Program-made: the position numbers and the translations under genes
Shown here: piece after piece, positions 1 through 9,513 of the stretch
How positions within the stretch are numbered: position 1 is the first letter of the stretch
How the letters are laid out: every line of letters begins with the position of its first letter
Notes under the pieces: model-generated
What the model saw: the letters and a program-made list of their open reading frames with translations, nothing else
Database searches by the model: none
Told to the model about the DNA's origin: nothing
Assembly (NCBI GenBank): GCA_947492745.1
Contig: CANLOE010000031.1
Coordinates: 1-61,908, forward strand
Length of the DNA stretch: 61,908 nucleotides
Direction of reading: 5' to 3'
Source: an uncultured Cyclobacteriaceae bacterium
Lineage (GTDB): Bacteria > Bacteroidota > Bacteroidia > Cytophagales > Cyclobacteriaceae

Positions 1-155
1 GGGCATTATCAGTGAAGGGGCCGGTCTGCCGCGTGAGCCATTGACAAAGATAGCCTGTCGCGCTAGCTAGCGGAAATATCAACGAAATCAGGCACCAAAA
101 GAAGTACATAAGAAAGAAAAAGATACATTTCAGAACTGCACCTTAGTCACAGTTA
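1..155. repeat. Family A repeat, right part (cut by window edge)
   Basis: The first bases match the interior of the family A copy at 41548-41775 (the stretch around GGCATTATCAGTGAAGGGGC). The right end, around 138-155, reads ATTTCAGAACTGCACCTTA, a diverged form of the family terminal repeat TTAAGAGACTGTTTTGAAAT in inverted orientation. It has no coding capacity. Confidence 0.6.
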
Positions 156-590
156 TAAGAATATTTTAGATTTCCGGCCAAAAACCACTATAGTATTTAT
201 CATAACGATAGGCGGGATACGAATTTTTCGTTTTTTTTGATAAGGCAAATCGACGAATGGCAGTACCCGGCAGGGCAGTAGCCGTGACAGGCCACTTTGG
301 AAAAGAAAAAGTCCAGATTACCTCACTTTGAATATTTCACATTTGGATATATAGTGGTAGAAAAATGAAAAGTCGTCCCGAGGATTCAGGACGACTTTTA
401 CTTACCATGCTAAACAGGTGTATTAAAGTGCTATGTACCAGTATATACAACAAGAAGCCATTTAGTAACCCAGCATCTATAATTTTTATTTTTTTCTTTA
501 GTAGTCCTTGCTTTAAGGTTTTGATTTACATGTAGTTACTTTTTGAGATTGGATACCCTTGCGGACTTATATAGCACTCACGGTGCTTGT
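156..590. other. Non-coding gap before cdaA
   Basis: No convincing gene was seen on either strand in this 435-base stretch. It holds one clear hairpin terminator (368-399) and otherwise AT-rich sequence. Short frames here lack recognisable family motifs. Confidence 0.5.
368..399. terminator. Hairpin terminator, possibly bidirectional
   Basis: Perfect 11-bp arms (AAAAGTCGTCC and GGACGACTTTT) enclose a 10-base loop and are flanked by A-rich sequence on one side and T-rich on the other. It lies about 190 bases past the cdaA stop, so it could end the folP-cdaA transcript. Confidence 0.75.
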
Positions 591-1484
591 TTAGGAAGGG
601 TTGGAGGTTTTGATCTCTTTTATGCCCAAGGTATTTGCTTCACTATTTTCCAACGTTCCCGCCCCGCTTTCTTTTTTGACTACTTGTTCTTCCAGCAGGT
701 ATTCGTTGATTTTGGTTCGAAGCTCTTTCGGGTTCAGATTATGGGATATCCTCCCGTTTCTGGCAAGGGACATCTGCCCCGTTTCCTCGGAAACAATGAG
801 TACCAATGTCTCGGTAATTTCGGACATCCCGATAGCTGCGCGATGACGAAGCCCGAAATGAGCGGGTATATCGTCCTGCTCTGATACGGGGAGGATGCAC
901 CTGGCTGCCTTTATTTTGTTTTTATAGATGATGACCGCCCCATCGTGAAGAGGACTGTATTTGTTGAAAATGGCCATCAGCAATCGCTTAGAGATGAAAG
1001 CTTCTATCAGGTCTCCTGACTCAGCATAAAACCGTAGCTCGGAGTTTTTAGAGAACACAATCAGTGCGCCCGTATTCGTCCCTCCCAGACTCTTACATGC
1101 TTCTATAATAGGATTTAATTTAAGTTCCTGTTTTTGGATTTTCCTTTTCCACAGGAATATATTGTTGTAAAAACTTTCGCGGTTGAAAGAAGTCGTCCTA
1201 CCGATCAAGAGGAGAAACTTCCTGATTTCAGGCTGGAAAAGGATGATGGCCGCCAGTACCCCCACGCCCATGAACTGTCCCAGTATAATGGATAAGAGTT
1301 CCATTTTTGCAGCCCTGACAATCAGATAGATCAAGTAGAGAGAGAGTATGCCCAGAAAGATTTTCAGGGCCACACTACCGCGCATCAGCTTATATACCTG
1401 ATATAGAAGGATGCTGACCAGAGTGATGTCGATGATATCGACCCAAGTGATTTCTAAAAAACCTATGTTAAAGAGTAATATCAA
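591..1484 (-). CDS. cdaA: Diadenylate cyclase CdaA
   Basis: Membrane enzyme that makes the second messenger c-di-AMP from two ATP. The 297-residue protein has about three N-terminal hydrophobic segments (roughly residues 15-85) and a DisA_N cyclase domain (about 100-240). Both family signature motifs are present: DGA at 181-183 (in SPLHDGAVII) and RHR at 213-215 (in GLRHRAAIG). The last ~40 residues are a low-complexity tail. The start is a TTG that overlaps the folP stop codon (TTGA), which implies translational coupling; the N-terminus MILLFNIGFLEI fits the Bacteroidota family. It is probably cotranscribed with folP. Family assignment is firm, the exact start slightly less so. Confidence 0.93.
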   Translation of the reverse strand: MILLFNIGFLEITWVDIIDITLVSILLYQVYKLMRGSVALKIFLGILSLYLIYLIVRAAKMELLSIILGQFMGVGVLAAIILFQPEIRKFLLLIGRTTSFNRESFYNNIFLWKRKIQKQELKLNPIIEACKSLGGTNTGALIVFSKNSELRFYAESGDLIEAFISKRLLMAIFNKYSPLHDGAVIIYKNKIKAARCILPVSEQDDIPAHFGLRHRAAIGMSEITETLVLIVSEETGQMSLARNGRISHNLNPKELRTKINEYLLEEQVVKKESGAGTLENSEANTLGIKEIKTSNPS

Positions 1485-2341
1485 TAATCTGTAGTTTTAA
1501 ATAATTGAATAGCTTCTGCCGCCTCCTTTACATCATGAACTCTGAGTATGCCGGCACCCTTGGTCAAGGCGAGGGTGTTCAATACCGATGTGCCGTTCAG
1601 CGCTGCTTCGGCAGAGGTACCCAGTACCTTGTAGATCATTGATTTTCTGGAAAGCCCTACCAGAATAGGAAGTTTTAAAACTTGAAAATACTTTAAATTT
1701 TTCAGTATTACATAATTTTGTTCGGTGGTTTTAGCAAATCCAAAGCCAGGATCGATGATAATATCTTTTATTCCCATTTGATTCAGTTGAAATACCTTTT
1801 CCACAAAATAATCGATGATGTCCTCCATCAGGTTTTCATACTGGATATGATGTGCTGCAGTCATGTCCTGCGGTGTTCCATGAAGGTGCATCATAACATA
1901 GGGAACCTTTAGTTGGGCCACTGTGGCAGGCATCTTTCTGTCCAAAGTCCCCGCAGAAATATCATTGATCATGGCAGCACCATGTTCTATGGCCTGTCGG
2001 GCCACATTACTTCTAAATGTGTCTATGGAGATGTTCGCTTCGGGAAAAGCACGATGAATGGCCTTAATGCCCGTGACTACTCGTGAGGCTTCTACTTCTT
2101 CCGGGATATGTGCTGCGCCGGGACGGGAAGAATAGCCTCCGATATCAAGTATCGAAGCTCCTTCCGATAGCATTTTCTCAGCTTGTAGTACTACTGATTT
2201 TTCGTCGGTATAGCGTCCCCCGTCATAAAAAGAATCAGGAGTAAGGTTCAGGATGCCCATAACTATAGGAGTCGAAAGGTCGAGGGCATTTCCATTGAGC
2301 TTGAGTATTTTTTTTGTAGAAAAAACAGTATCTTTCGCCAC
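1481..2341 (-). CDS. folP: Dihydropteroate synthase
   Basis: Folate pathway enzyme that condenses p-aminobenzoate with 6-hydroxymethyl-7,8-dihydropterin pyrophosphate in the cytoplasm. The TIM-barrel signatures are visible: MGILNLTPDSFYDGG, then SIDTFRS, NDISAG, IIDPGFGFAKT, VGLSRKS and LRVHDV near the end. The open frame reaches GTG at 2422, but I choose the GTG at 2341, which starts with VAKDTVFSTKK as expected for relatives and gives 286 residues, the usual length. The extra upstream codons have no counterpart in the family as I recall it. It overlaps cdaA by four bases. Confidence 0.93.
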   Translation of the reverse strand: MAKDTVFSTKKILKLNGNALDLSTPIVMGILNLTPDSFYDGGRYTDEKSVVLQAEKMLSEGASILDIGGYSSRPGAAHIPEEVEASRVVTGIKAIHRAFPEANISIDTFRSNVARQAIEHGAAMINDISAGTLDRKMPATVAQLKVPYVMMHLHGTPQDMTAAHHIQYENLMEDIIDYFVEKVFQLNQMGIKDIIIDPGFGFAKTTEQNYVILKNLKYFQVLKLPILVGLSRKSMIYKVLGTSAEAALNGTSVLNTLALTKGAGILRVHDVKEAAEAIQLFKTTDY

Positions 2342-2480
2342 TTTTAAATGAGTTGTAATAAACAATAAATTGAATCGGATGCTTCGAGGGCTATCCAGCT
2401 TGTGGAAATCTCTGATTTCCACTCATAATACATTAGCTGATAGATGGACATCAGCAATAGCTTAAAACTACCACAAGACA

Positions 2481-3038
2481 TTGATTGAAAAAACAGCAAG
2501 TGAATATAATCAAGTGATAAAGGCCAGCAAAGTGCTTTTCGAAAAGAAAACCAAAGACTATGGTACCGCTTGGAGAATATTGCGCTTACCCTCCATTACC
2601 GACCAGATCTATATCAAAGCACAAAGGATTAGGTCCATTCAAGAAAAAGGTGTACAAAAAGTAGATGAAGGTATCGCTGGAGAGTTTGTGGCCATTATCA
2701 ATTATTGTGTCATGGCCATGATGCAAATCGACCTAATGGAGAACACAACAATGGAAATGGAGTACAAAGACCTGGAACCGCTGTACGATAAATGCGTACA
2801 AGATACTCTAGAGCTACTCCAGAATAAGAATCATGATTATGGAGAGGCCTGGCGTACCATGAGGGTCAGTTCCATGACGGATATTATCCTCATGAAATTA
2901 CTGAGAGTCAAGCAGATAGAGGATAATCAGGGGAAGACTTTGGTTTCGGAAGGGGTCAAGGCTAATTATCAGGACATGATCAATTATTCTGTTTTTTCCC
3001 TAATCAAGCTCGATTTTCTAACAAAAGGTAGTGAATGA
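2481..3038 (+). CDS. DUF1599 protein (nucleotide-modification-associated domain type)
   Basis: A 185-residue protein with an internal duplication. Residues ~22-45 (KKTKDYGTAWRILRLPSITD) are echoed at ~115-138 (NKNHDYGEAWRTMRVSSMTD), and each is followed by a helical segment ending in an INY motif. This is the DUF1599 architecture, a family of unproven function that is common in Bacteroidota. The start is a TTG at 2481 with no in-frame ATG nearby. It is divergent from folP, with about 140 bases between the two. A family A repeat follows. Confidence 0.85.
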   Translation: MIEKTASEYNQVIKASKVLFEKKTKDYGTAWRILRLPSITDQIYIKAQRIRSIQEKGVQKVDEGIAGEFVAIINYCVMAMMQIDLMENTTMEMEYKDLEPLYDKCVQDTLELLQNKNHDYGEAWRTMRVSSMTDIILMKLLRVKQIEDNQGKTLVSEGVKANYQDMINYSVFSLIKLDFLTKGSE

Positions 3039-3101
3039 GCGTGACTTGGTCATGGTATGTGGGGAGTGATCAGCATCAAGGAAATTTTATGGGATGAATA
3101 T

Positions 3102-3267
3102 TTAAGAGACTGTTTTAAAATATACCTTTATTTTCTTATGTACTTCTTTTGGTTCATGATTTTGTTGGAATCTCCACTGATAGCGTTGCTATCCTTGGTA
3201 TTTGATGCGGATACCAAAATAAGTGACAGCAAATTTTAAACATAATATCTTTCAAAACGGTCTCTAA
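3102..3267. repeat. Family A repeat, short complete copy (166 bp)
   Basis: The left end reads TTAAGAGACTGTTTTAAAAT and the right end ATCTTTCAAAACGGTCTCTAA, which are inverted complements with few mismatches. This copy is shorter than the ~217-bp form and resembles the copy at 52426-52581. A 60-codon frame inside it is not a gene. It ends 20 bases before the start codon of the next gene, so it occupies that gene's promoter or leader. Confidence 0.8.
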
Positions 3268-3287
3268 GAACCATAAGTATAAAACCA

Positions 3288-4427
3288 ATGACATTTAAAA
3301 ATATTTTGGACAATACTATCCGCATTATAGTCGGAGGCCTGTTCATTTTTTCAGGATTGATCAAGTTGAACGACCCGAGAGGAACTCAAATAAAAATGGA
3401 GGAGTATTTTGAGGTCTTTGCCGTGGACTTTGGTGGCTTCTTTGAGTTTTTTGTTCCTTATGCCTTACTTGTAGCTATGTTTGTGGTCGTCTTGGAAGTT
3501 GTGCTGGGAGTGGCCGTCCTCCTGAACTACAAAATGAATACCACGGCATGGATATTGTTGGTGCTGATTGTATTCTTCACATTTTTAACGGGCTACTCAG
3601 CGATTTTCAATAAAGTGACGGACTGTGGTTGTTTCGGTGATGCAATCCCGCTCACACCCTGGCAGTCTTTCTATAAAGATCTTATATTGATTGTCTTGAT
3701 CGCGCACCTCTTCTGGTACCGAAAGCGCTACAAACCTGTACTCAAAGGCCGACCGGGGCATTTTACTGTTGTGATGATGACGCTACTCTGTATTTATATA
3801 GGTATATACGCCATTCGGCACCTGCCCTATATTGATTTCCGACCTTACGAGATAGGAAAGAACATCCCTGCCCAGATGGAACCTACAAAAGAGCTGAAGT
3901 ATGCGCAGACCTATACTTATGTCAATGTAAAGACAGGAGAGGAAGAGAGTTTCGAGAAGTGGGATAACAAATATTCTGACGAAAGCCTCTACAAGTACAA
4001 AGGCTATGAGCAGAAGCTGCTAAATCCGGAAGATGAGGCAAAAATTACCGACTACAATGTTACTGATGCTGATGGAAAAGATGTTACGGGGCTTTCCTTT
4101 CAAGGTGCCCGCATGCTTATTGTAATGTACGATGCCGCTAAAGCCGATAAAGAAAGTATGAAGTCCATCAATGCGATGTTACTGGGACTGAAAAAAGAGA
4201 TCAACCCCATGGTACTGACAGCATCAGGTGTTGCTGTCATTGAAGCTTTCCGACATGAACATCAGTTGGCAGTGCCTTATTACTTCACCGATGGTACAGT
4301 ACTCAAAGCGATGGTCCGTTCTAACCCTGGCTTGGTCCTGTTGAATAACGGCACCGTTTTGGGAAAGTGGCATTTCAATGATGCCCCGTCAGCGGCAGAA
4401 GTGAACGCGCTGATCGCAGGGCAGTAA
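3288..4427 (+). CDS. BT_3928-type DoxX/MauE-like membrane protein
   Basis: A 379-residue protein with four predicted N-terminal membrane segments (about residues 8-25, 55-80, 85-108, 125-145), a fifth near 160-178, and a soluble thioredoxin-like C-terminal half. The motif CGCFGD at ~115-120, between membrane segments, is typical of MauE/DoxX-like proteins linked to disulfide or redox chemistry, and the whole matches the Bacteroidota BT_3928 family as I know it. Exact function is unknown. It is followed after 19 bases by aroK, so the two are likely cotranscribed. Confidence 0.82.
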   Translation: MTFKNILDNTIRIIVGGLFIFSGLIKLNDPRGTQIKMEEYFEVFAVDFGGFFEFFVPYALLVAMFVVVLEVVLGVAVLLNYKMNTTAWILLVLIVFFTFLTGYSAIFNKVTDCGCFGDAIPLTPWQSFYKDLILIVLIAHLFWYRKRYKPVLKGRPGHFTVVMMTLLCIYIGIYAIRHLPYIDFRPYEIGKNIPAQMEPTKELKYAQTYTYVNVKTGEEESFEKWDNKYSDESLYKYKGYEQKLLNPEDEAKITDYNVTDADGKDVTGLSFQGARMLIVMYDAAKADKESMKSINAMLLGLKKEINPMVLTASGVAVIEAFRHEHQLAVPYYFTDGTVLKAMVRSNPGLVLLNNGTVLGKWHFNDAPSAAEVNALIAGQ

Positions 4428-4446
4428 AAGTGGTTATGATACCGGT

Positions 4447-4968
4447 ATGATGATGAAGCTATATTTGGTAGGAATGCCCGGCTCGGGAAAAAGCACTCTG
4501 GGAAAGCCTTTGGCCAAAGCCCTACAGTTGGACTTTCTGGATTTGGACCAACTTATTGTGGAGCAAGAGCAACGTAGTATCCCCGAAATCTTTCAGGAAC
4601 ATGGAGAAGCCTACTTTCGAGAGGCAGAGCATAGAGCTTTAGTGAAAACAAGCCAAAAGGACGATTTCGTATTGGCGACGGGAGGTGGGGCGCCCTGCTT
4701 TCACAGGAACATGACCACGATCAATGCTCAAGGTATCAGTATTTACCTTGAGGTAGGTGTGGCTGCGATAGCGGACAGGGTCATTAAAGACGGTACCGAA
4801 CATCGCCCCTTGTTTTCAGGGTTGAGCAAAGAGGAGTGTCAAGCGAAAATCGAGCAGCAACTGCGACAGCGTGCCTCCTTTTACGAACAATCGATATTGA
4901 AAGTGACCGGAGACAGTATTGGACTGGAAGAATTATTGACTTCGGTTCGCCAGATCAGCAAAACCTGA
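4447..4968 (+). CDS. aroK: Shikimate kinase
   Basis: Phosphorylates shikimate with ATP in aromatic amino acid synthesis. The 173-residue size fits the family. The P-loop GMPGSGKST is near the N-terminus, DLDQLI carries the shikimate-binding Asp, REAEH holds the expected Arg, and ATGGGAP is the GGG substrate motif. Three consecutive ATG codons (4447, 4450, 4453) leave the exact start open by two residues. A small hairpin (GTGGATTATCCAC, 4976-4988) follows the stop and could be a weak terminator. Confidence 0.93.
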   Translation: MMMKLYLVGMPGSGKSTLGKPLAKALQLDFLDLDQLIVEQEQRSIPEIFQEHGEAYFREAEHRALVKTSQKDDFVLATGGGAPCFHRNMTTINAQGISIYLEVGVAAIADRVIKDGTEHRPLFSGLSKEECQAKIEQQLRQRASFYEQSILKVTGDSIGLEELLTSVRQISKT

Positions 4969-4998
4969 ATACTTCGTGGATTATCCACCACTTTTGAA

Positions 4999-5310
4999 GC
5001 TTAGAGACTGTTTTGAAATTGTCTTAGGAATTTGGCAGTACTTATTTTGCGTAGGACCGAACGTTAAGAAAATCCCCATGGAGGCAGCAAAAGGCCAGCC
5101 GGTCGCGTAAGCAGCAGTGACAAGAATAGGAGTGCCATCTATGAAACCCCCAGCGCAGTTATGCGACGAAAGACTACATGCAGTAATGAGTATCATCGGG
5201 AAAACACCTAACTTAAGATAAATGTCATTCCTTACGAATTCCGTATGACTGTCGGAAATCAATAAATACATAAGGAAACCCTCATGTAGCTCTGTTGTCA
5301 CAAGTCATAA
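4999..5310. repeat. Family A repeat, diverged copy; boundaries uncertain
   Basis: The left end is clear: TTAGAGACTGTTTTGAAATT from about 5000. The interior follows the family (GGACCGAACGTTAAGAAAAT, then a GGCCAGCCGGTCGCG stretch). I could not find the inverted right end, so the right boundary is a guess. Confidence 0.6.
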
Positions 5311-5805
5311 TACTGCACAAATCCCTTACCTATTAGCCTGATTTGATTGTTCTTATAGCCTCATGATGAATCTCTGAAGATAATTCTAAGATTGAGAAAG
5401 TTAGATTTTTCCCGCTTTTTCATGCATGTATTTCCATCCATATTTTTTCTGCCAAGTTACTCGGTTTATTAATAAAGCTCATAAAAGAAGGGATTGGGAT
5501 TTAATGAATTCGCCATCAGAGATTTGGGAAACCGGATTGCGTTTCTATTCAATGATTACAGTTTGCAATAAAGATTTCTTGGGATACCACGTATTGCATT
5601 TAGATATCCATGGTGATATATTGTGATGAAGTGTAGTTCGAGGATGGGATTGTAAATTTGAGAAAATAACCTACCATTAGGACCGGAATTTTTCATGGAG
5701 AGTCGAGAAGTAGCGATTGAAATGGCCCTACACGAACACTGACCAGTTATCTAGAAAAACCACGACTATTATCAAATATTTATTAAACCTTAACCAACAA
5801 AAATC
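5311..5805. other. Non-coding gap
   Basis: AT-rich intergenic sequence with no recognisable gene, hairpin terminator or repeat. A 66-codon frame at 5426-5626 has no family features and is not called. Confidence 0.45.
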
Positions 5806-6375
5806 ATGAAACATAATTTTTTTAAAACAACATTGAGTATTGTATTCATAGGTATTTGTGCGATTAGTTGTACAGAAGCCGATGTGACCTTATCAGAAGA
5901 AAAGGTAAACAATGAAAAAATAGTCTATCACTATAGTGGAAAGACATATACCGAAGTAACGCTGAAAAATACCTTTGGGCCGGAAGTGTTCTATTCAACG
6001 GATTGGGTAATGAAAGGTCAAAAAGATGCCTTTCTATTTGATACCGAAAAGGAAGCAAACACCTATCTTGAGAAAAATAGAACAACAAGTCAACGATTTT
6101 CCAGAACTCCTGATTATGTTTTTTATGAAGAGTTCAAAACTAAAGGCCGATCTTTTCAATACTTCAACGCGAGTGCATCAAAGTATACATTTCCACGTTT
6201 TTGGAGAAACAGGGCGCGTTCGGTGAGGGCAGAGCTCGATGCGGCTGAAGTTGTACTGTTTGATAATGTAAAACAAGAAGGTGCCAGTAAGTCGTTTTCG
6301 GTGGCTGTAAAAGGCAAAGGAACCAATTTTGATGGTTTCGCCGCTAGAGCGGATAGCTTTGTTATCCTAAAATAA
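5806..6375 (+). CDS. Small predicted lipoprotein, function unknown
   Basis: A 189-residue protein with a classic lipoprotein signal: positively charged start (MKHNFFK), hydrophobic stretch, and a lipobox ending AISC with the Cys at residue 22. The mature part is polar and probably beta-rich and ends VILK. A segment around residues 115-160 is rich in Phe and Arg. I do not recognise the family. The composition suits a periplasmic or surface protein. It stands alone, followed by a terminator. Confidence 0.7.
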   Translation: MKHNFFKTTLSIVFIGICAISCTEADVTLSEEKVNNEKIVYHYSGKTYTEVTLKNTFGPEVFYSTDWVMKGQKDAFLFDTEKEANTYLEKNRTTSQRFSRTPDYVFYEEFKTKGRSFQYFNASASKYTFPRFWRNRARSVRAELDAAEVVLFDNVKQEGASKSFSVAVKGKGTNFDGFAARADSFVILK

Positions 6376-6448
6376 TTTTAATTGCTAGTCGTGGAATACT
6401 GGATGGGTAATAAGGGGCATATCTCCTTTTTTATCCATTCGGGCTATA

Positions 6449-6485
6449 CTGAAAAAGAGTGTCTATGGACGCTCTTTTTCAGTTT
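6449..6485. terminator. Bidirectional terminator between convergent genes
   Basis: The arms CTGAAAAAGAGTGTC and GACGCTCTTTTTCAG pair over 15 bp with one G-U and a TATG loop, and T-rich sequence follows in both directions. It sits between the lipoprotein gene (plus) and the barrel gene (minus), so it can serve both. Confidence 0.85.
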
Positions 6486-6506
6486 GTGTTTTCTCGGATA
6501 CCGATA

Positions 6507-8069
6507 TCAAAAATTGAACCCTACGGTAACTTGCGCATTGATACGGTTGTTTTTCGTGACCACTGTAGCCGGGGCTGCGACCACCTGTTCTTTGATAGGG
6601 AAGTAGAGACTCTCGAAAGTGCGGTGAACAATGGCAAAGTCGACATGAAAATTTTTCTGTAATATACCTATACCGAAGGTAACGGCATCACTACTGCTGT
6701 CTCCAAGGTCGTCTTTGAAAGAATTTCCCATATGATTATATCCAGCGCGGAAGCGCATCGCCTTATGACGGAGTTCGGCACCGATACGATAGTCTATGGT
6801 ATTCTGAAAAAGAAAATCAATGTTTTCGTTGTCAAAATCAGTATTGAACTCCTCTGAATCCAAACGATTCTTGGTAGGGTTGGTACCGCCTACATCTGCT
6901 GTTATAAACCCATTTTTCCCTAGAAAGAAAGTAGCACCTATATTCCATTTCAAAGGAGTGCTGACCGTATACTCGGAAAGCAAAAGGTCCAGTTCTGACT
7001 GCACCTCATTCAGTATGATCAACTCGTCTTCCGGTGTATTGGGATCATCGGTGGAGAATAGGAAGTTATCCCAATCAGAATTCAAACTGGCAGTATAGGA
7101 TTCGGTCAGAACGAAATACGAAGGGGTAACCAGTGATGCCCCCCACTGTAAGAAGTTGGCAGGGCGATGTATGAACCCTATCGTAGCATTGAACCCTGTG
7201 CCTTGTATTTCCAGTTCTTCGCGAATGTCGATGCGGTTGACGACACCGTTACTGCCATTTTCAATGTTATATTCCTCGCTATATTCTTTTTCTGACTCGA
7301 AGTTAAAGCCTATAATACCAATACTGGCCCCGAAATAAAAATTATCATTGTAGTTAGCGCCGGCCGAGAAGCTCCATCGGTTCTGTGAGCCGCTGGTACT
7401 TACTCGCTCTCGAACATCGGCGATAGTGCCTGCATCAGAAAAATAAGAGGTCAACGAATCAGGGTCGTCCGGAAAATCCGTAGGGTTCAAGACCTTCGGA
7501 TTGATCAGGAAATTGTCGAAAGCAAGTGCAGTCAGACTAGTGGAATTAAAACCATCAGCATCAAATTGACTGATTTCACTACCTTCGGCATCTTGCAGGA
7601 AAAAGTCGACAATAGTAGGTTCCGAATTTCTATTGGCATAGGTGAAATGGTTGTTGAAATCATTGACCCTATTTATACTGACTCCGAACGAATAGGATTT
7701 GATAGGACCGGAAGTATTTCGAGGAACCTTCTGTGATACAAAACCAATATTGGGGATGATGAATTTAGCTCCTGAGTCCTTGGTGTCGCTATCAAGAAAA
7801 GAAGACTCGGTATTGTGAAAACTCAACCCTGGAGAAAAACTAAATACCGAACGGTTGAACATGCCCAATCCTGCTGGATTGGATGCAGCAGAACTGATGT
7901 CACCGCCCAGGGCTGTTTGGGCACCGCCAAGTCCTTGGATACGTGCACTACCCCCACTAAAAGTCTGACTGAAAAGAAGGGAGCTTTCTGCTAAGTCCTG
8001 TGCGTGGGAGGTTACCACTGAGCATAAGAATATCATCATGCTCAAAATGAGCTTGTTGAGGATTTTCAT
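6507..8069 (-). CDS. FadL/OmpP1-like outer-membrane barrel protein
   Basis: A 520-residue protein with a signal peptide (cleavage likely after SHAQ, residue ~24). The N-terminal mature region GGSARIQGLGGAQTALGGD followed by ASNPAGLG is typical of the OmpP1/FadL transport family, in which Asn-Pro-Ala-Gly precedes the barrel. The C-terminus VTVGFNF ends in Phe, as outer-membrane barrels do. It probably passes hydrophobic compounds, but the substrate cannot be told. It lies 62 bases downstream of the Ser/Arg-rich gene on the same strand, a likely operon. Confidence 0.8.
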   Translation of the reverse strand: MKILNKLILSMMIFLCSVVTSHAQDLAESSLLFSQTFSGGSARIQGLGGAQTALGGDISSAASNPAGLGMFNRSVFSFSPGLSFHNTESSFLDSDTKDSGAKFIIPNIGFVSQKVPRNTSGPIKSYSFGVSINRVNDFNNHFTYANRNSEPTIVDFFLQDAEGSEISQFDADGFNSTSLTALAFDNFLINPKVLNPTDFPDDPDSLTSYFSDAGTIADVRERVSTSGSQNRWSFSAGANYNDNFYFGASIGIIGFNFESEKEYSEEYNIENGSNGVVNRIDIREELEIQGTGFNATIGFIHRPANFLQWGASLVTPSYFVLTESYTASLNSDWDNFLFSTDDPNTPEDELIILNEVQSELDLLLSEYTVSTPLKWNIGATFFLGKNGFITADVGGTNPTKNRLDSEEFNTDFDNENIDFLFQNTIDYRIGAELRHKAMRFRAGYNHMGNSFKDDLGDSSSDAVTFGIGILQKNFHVDFAIVHRTFESLYFPIKEQVVAAPATVVTKNNRINAQVTVGFNF

Positions 8070-8131
8070 GAATAATATTTGTTTTTTGAAATCTGTGAAA
8101 TGTCTAGTCAGTTATATAGGTTGCGGAGGGA

Positions 8132-9436
8132 TTAATTCCCTCTACCACCTCTACTTCTGCTAGAGCCACTGGAAGACCTGCTTCTACTTCCACCACTGGA
8201 TGATCGGCCACTGCTCCCTGAGGAATACGAGGAAGAACGTGAACGGCTGTTGCTTCCCGATGAATAGGAGGAGCTGCTACGACTTCCAGAGGGAGAATAT
8301 GTGCTTCGACTTCTGGAGGGGCTACTGCTCGATGGCTTGCTGCCGTAATTGGTATTACTTCTTGAGGGGCTGTTGGCAGAACTTCTGGACCGGTTATAGG
8401 ACGAAGAACTACGGCCATAGGATCCGCTGCTTCTTGTTGGGCTAGTTGAACGGCTCCTGTTATAAGAGGAGTTACTTCTATTGGTACCTGAGGATTGTAC
8501 ACCGTTATTGGAGGAGCGACCGGTATAACTTTGCCTCGTACGTCGATAGTATCCACTACGTGAATCGGTACCACTTGCGATACGCCCATTTCCTGAACTT
8601 CTGGTAGTAGCTTCGCTATTGCTTCTCCTACGGGAGGTAGTACCGATAACATTGCTCCTAGGGTTACTTCTGCCTATGCTCCTTTGACTGCCTTCCCTGA
8701 CGGCAATGGGCCTCGAACTGTAATAAGTAGGAGGGCAATAGATATTGTTGAAGGAATTATTCCTTCTGCTGTACCAGCCACCATAGGCATAAGAGTAGCG
8801 GAAGCGATTGAAAGGGTCATTATAAAATCTATTGGCATAGAAAGGGTCATCATAAAAAGAATCTCCGAAGAAAGGGTCGTAGGTATTGTGAAAACCATAA
8901 GGATTGCCCCAGCGGTTCCTTCTATCCCACCTGTTCCATGATGCAGCTCCGTAGTAAGCATTACTGTAATAAATACTTGTACCTACGGCAAAACCACTAT
9001 TGAAAAAGGGAGCACGAGAGGCTCTGCCATAATAATTATAATCACGGAGAGTATTTCTATTGGTGGCATAGTCTTGATAACCATTACCGTAAGTGGAGTA
9101 AGAAGCATTGCTCACAGGGTTTTCATAATAAATGCTCTCTTCTTCTGAGGGAACATCGATATCGTTGCTAGCACTGCTTTGATAACGTGATAAATATTCA
9201 GGATTTACGGTTTTGGAGGAATAGCTCTCTTCGGCATTTTCCGGATACTCTTCTTTGTTGACCACAGGTTTGGGCGCTTTTTGAAGGAAAGAACGGTCCT
9301 CTTGAGCAGCGCGATCATCACCATTGAAATACATGTCATCATACTCTTGGGAAAAAGAAGAGGAGAAAACAAAAAGACCAATCAAAAAAAGAAGTGGTAT
9401 TCTGACGGAATATCTGGAAGAGAAGCTCATAGTCAT
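8132..9436 (-). CDS. Secreted Tyr/Asn- and Ser/Arg-rich low-complexity protein
   Basis: A 434-residue protein with a signal peptide (cleavage near SSFSQ, residue ~30), an acidic segment with Glu/Ser (40-110), a region rich in Tyr, Asn, Phe, Arg and Gly (110-240), and a ~190-residue tail almost entirely of Ser, Arg, Gly, Asn and Tyr with repeated SRS/RSSS units. No enzyme motif is present. Related proteins beside proS occur in other Cytophagales as I recall, so the gene is probably real, perhaps a surface or matrix protein. A 182-codon Pro/Val-rich frame overlapping its 3' end is a shadow of the repetitive tail. Confidence 0.72.
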   Translation of the reverse strand: MTMSFSSRYSVRIPLLFLIGLFVFSSSFSQEYDDMYFNGDDRAAQEDRSFLQKAPKPVVNKEEYPENAEESYSSKTVNPEYLSRYQSSASNDIDVPSEEESIYYENPVSNASYSTYGNGYQDYATNRNTLRDYNYYGRASRAPFFNSGFAVGTSIYYSNAYYGAASWNRWDRRNRWGNPYGFHNTYDPFFGDSFYDDPFYANRFYNDPFNRFRYSYAYGGWYSRRNNSFNNIYCPPTYYSSRPIAVREGSQRSIGRSNPRSNVIGTTSRRRSNSEATTRSSGNGRIASGTDSRSGYYRRTRQSYTGRSSNNGVQSSGTNRSNSSYNRSRSTSPTRSSGSYGRSSSSYNRSRSSANSPSRSNTNYGSKPSSSSPSRSRSTYSPSGSRSSSSYSSGSNSRSRSSSYSSGSSGRSSSGGSRSRSSSGSSRSRGGRGN

Positions 9437-9513
9437 TTGTTTAATAGGGTCTATAAATATAACAATAAAATGGTTATTTTGCTAAACAGGATATTTAATA
9501 CGCCACAAAAACC

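Noticed and set aside
3057-3239. A 60-codon hydrophobic frame that could be a small membrane protein
   Set aside because: Most of it lies inside a family A repeat with clear terminal inverted repeats, and other family A copies do not preserve the frame.
8104-8652. A 182-codon minus-strand frame rich in Pro, Val, Ala and Glu
   Set aside because: It overlaps the Ser/Arg-rich gene in another frame, and its composition follows from reading the repetitive Ser/Arg codons out of frame. It has no signal, motif or start context.
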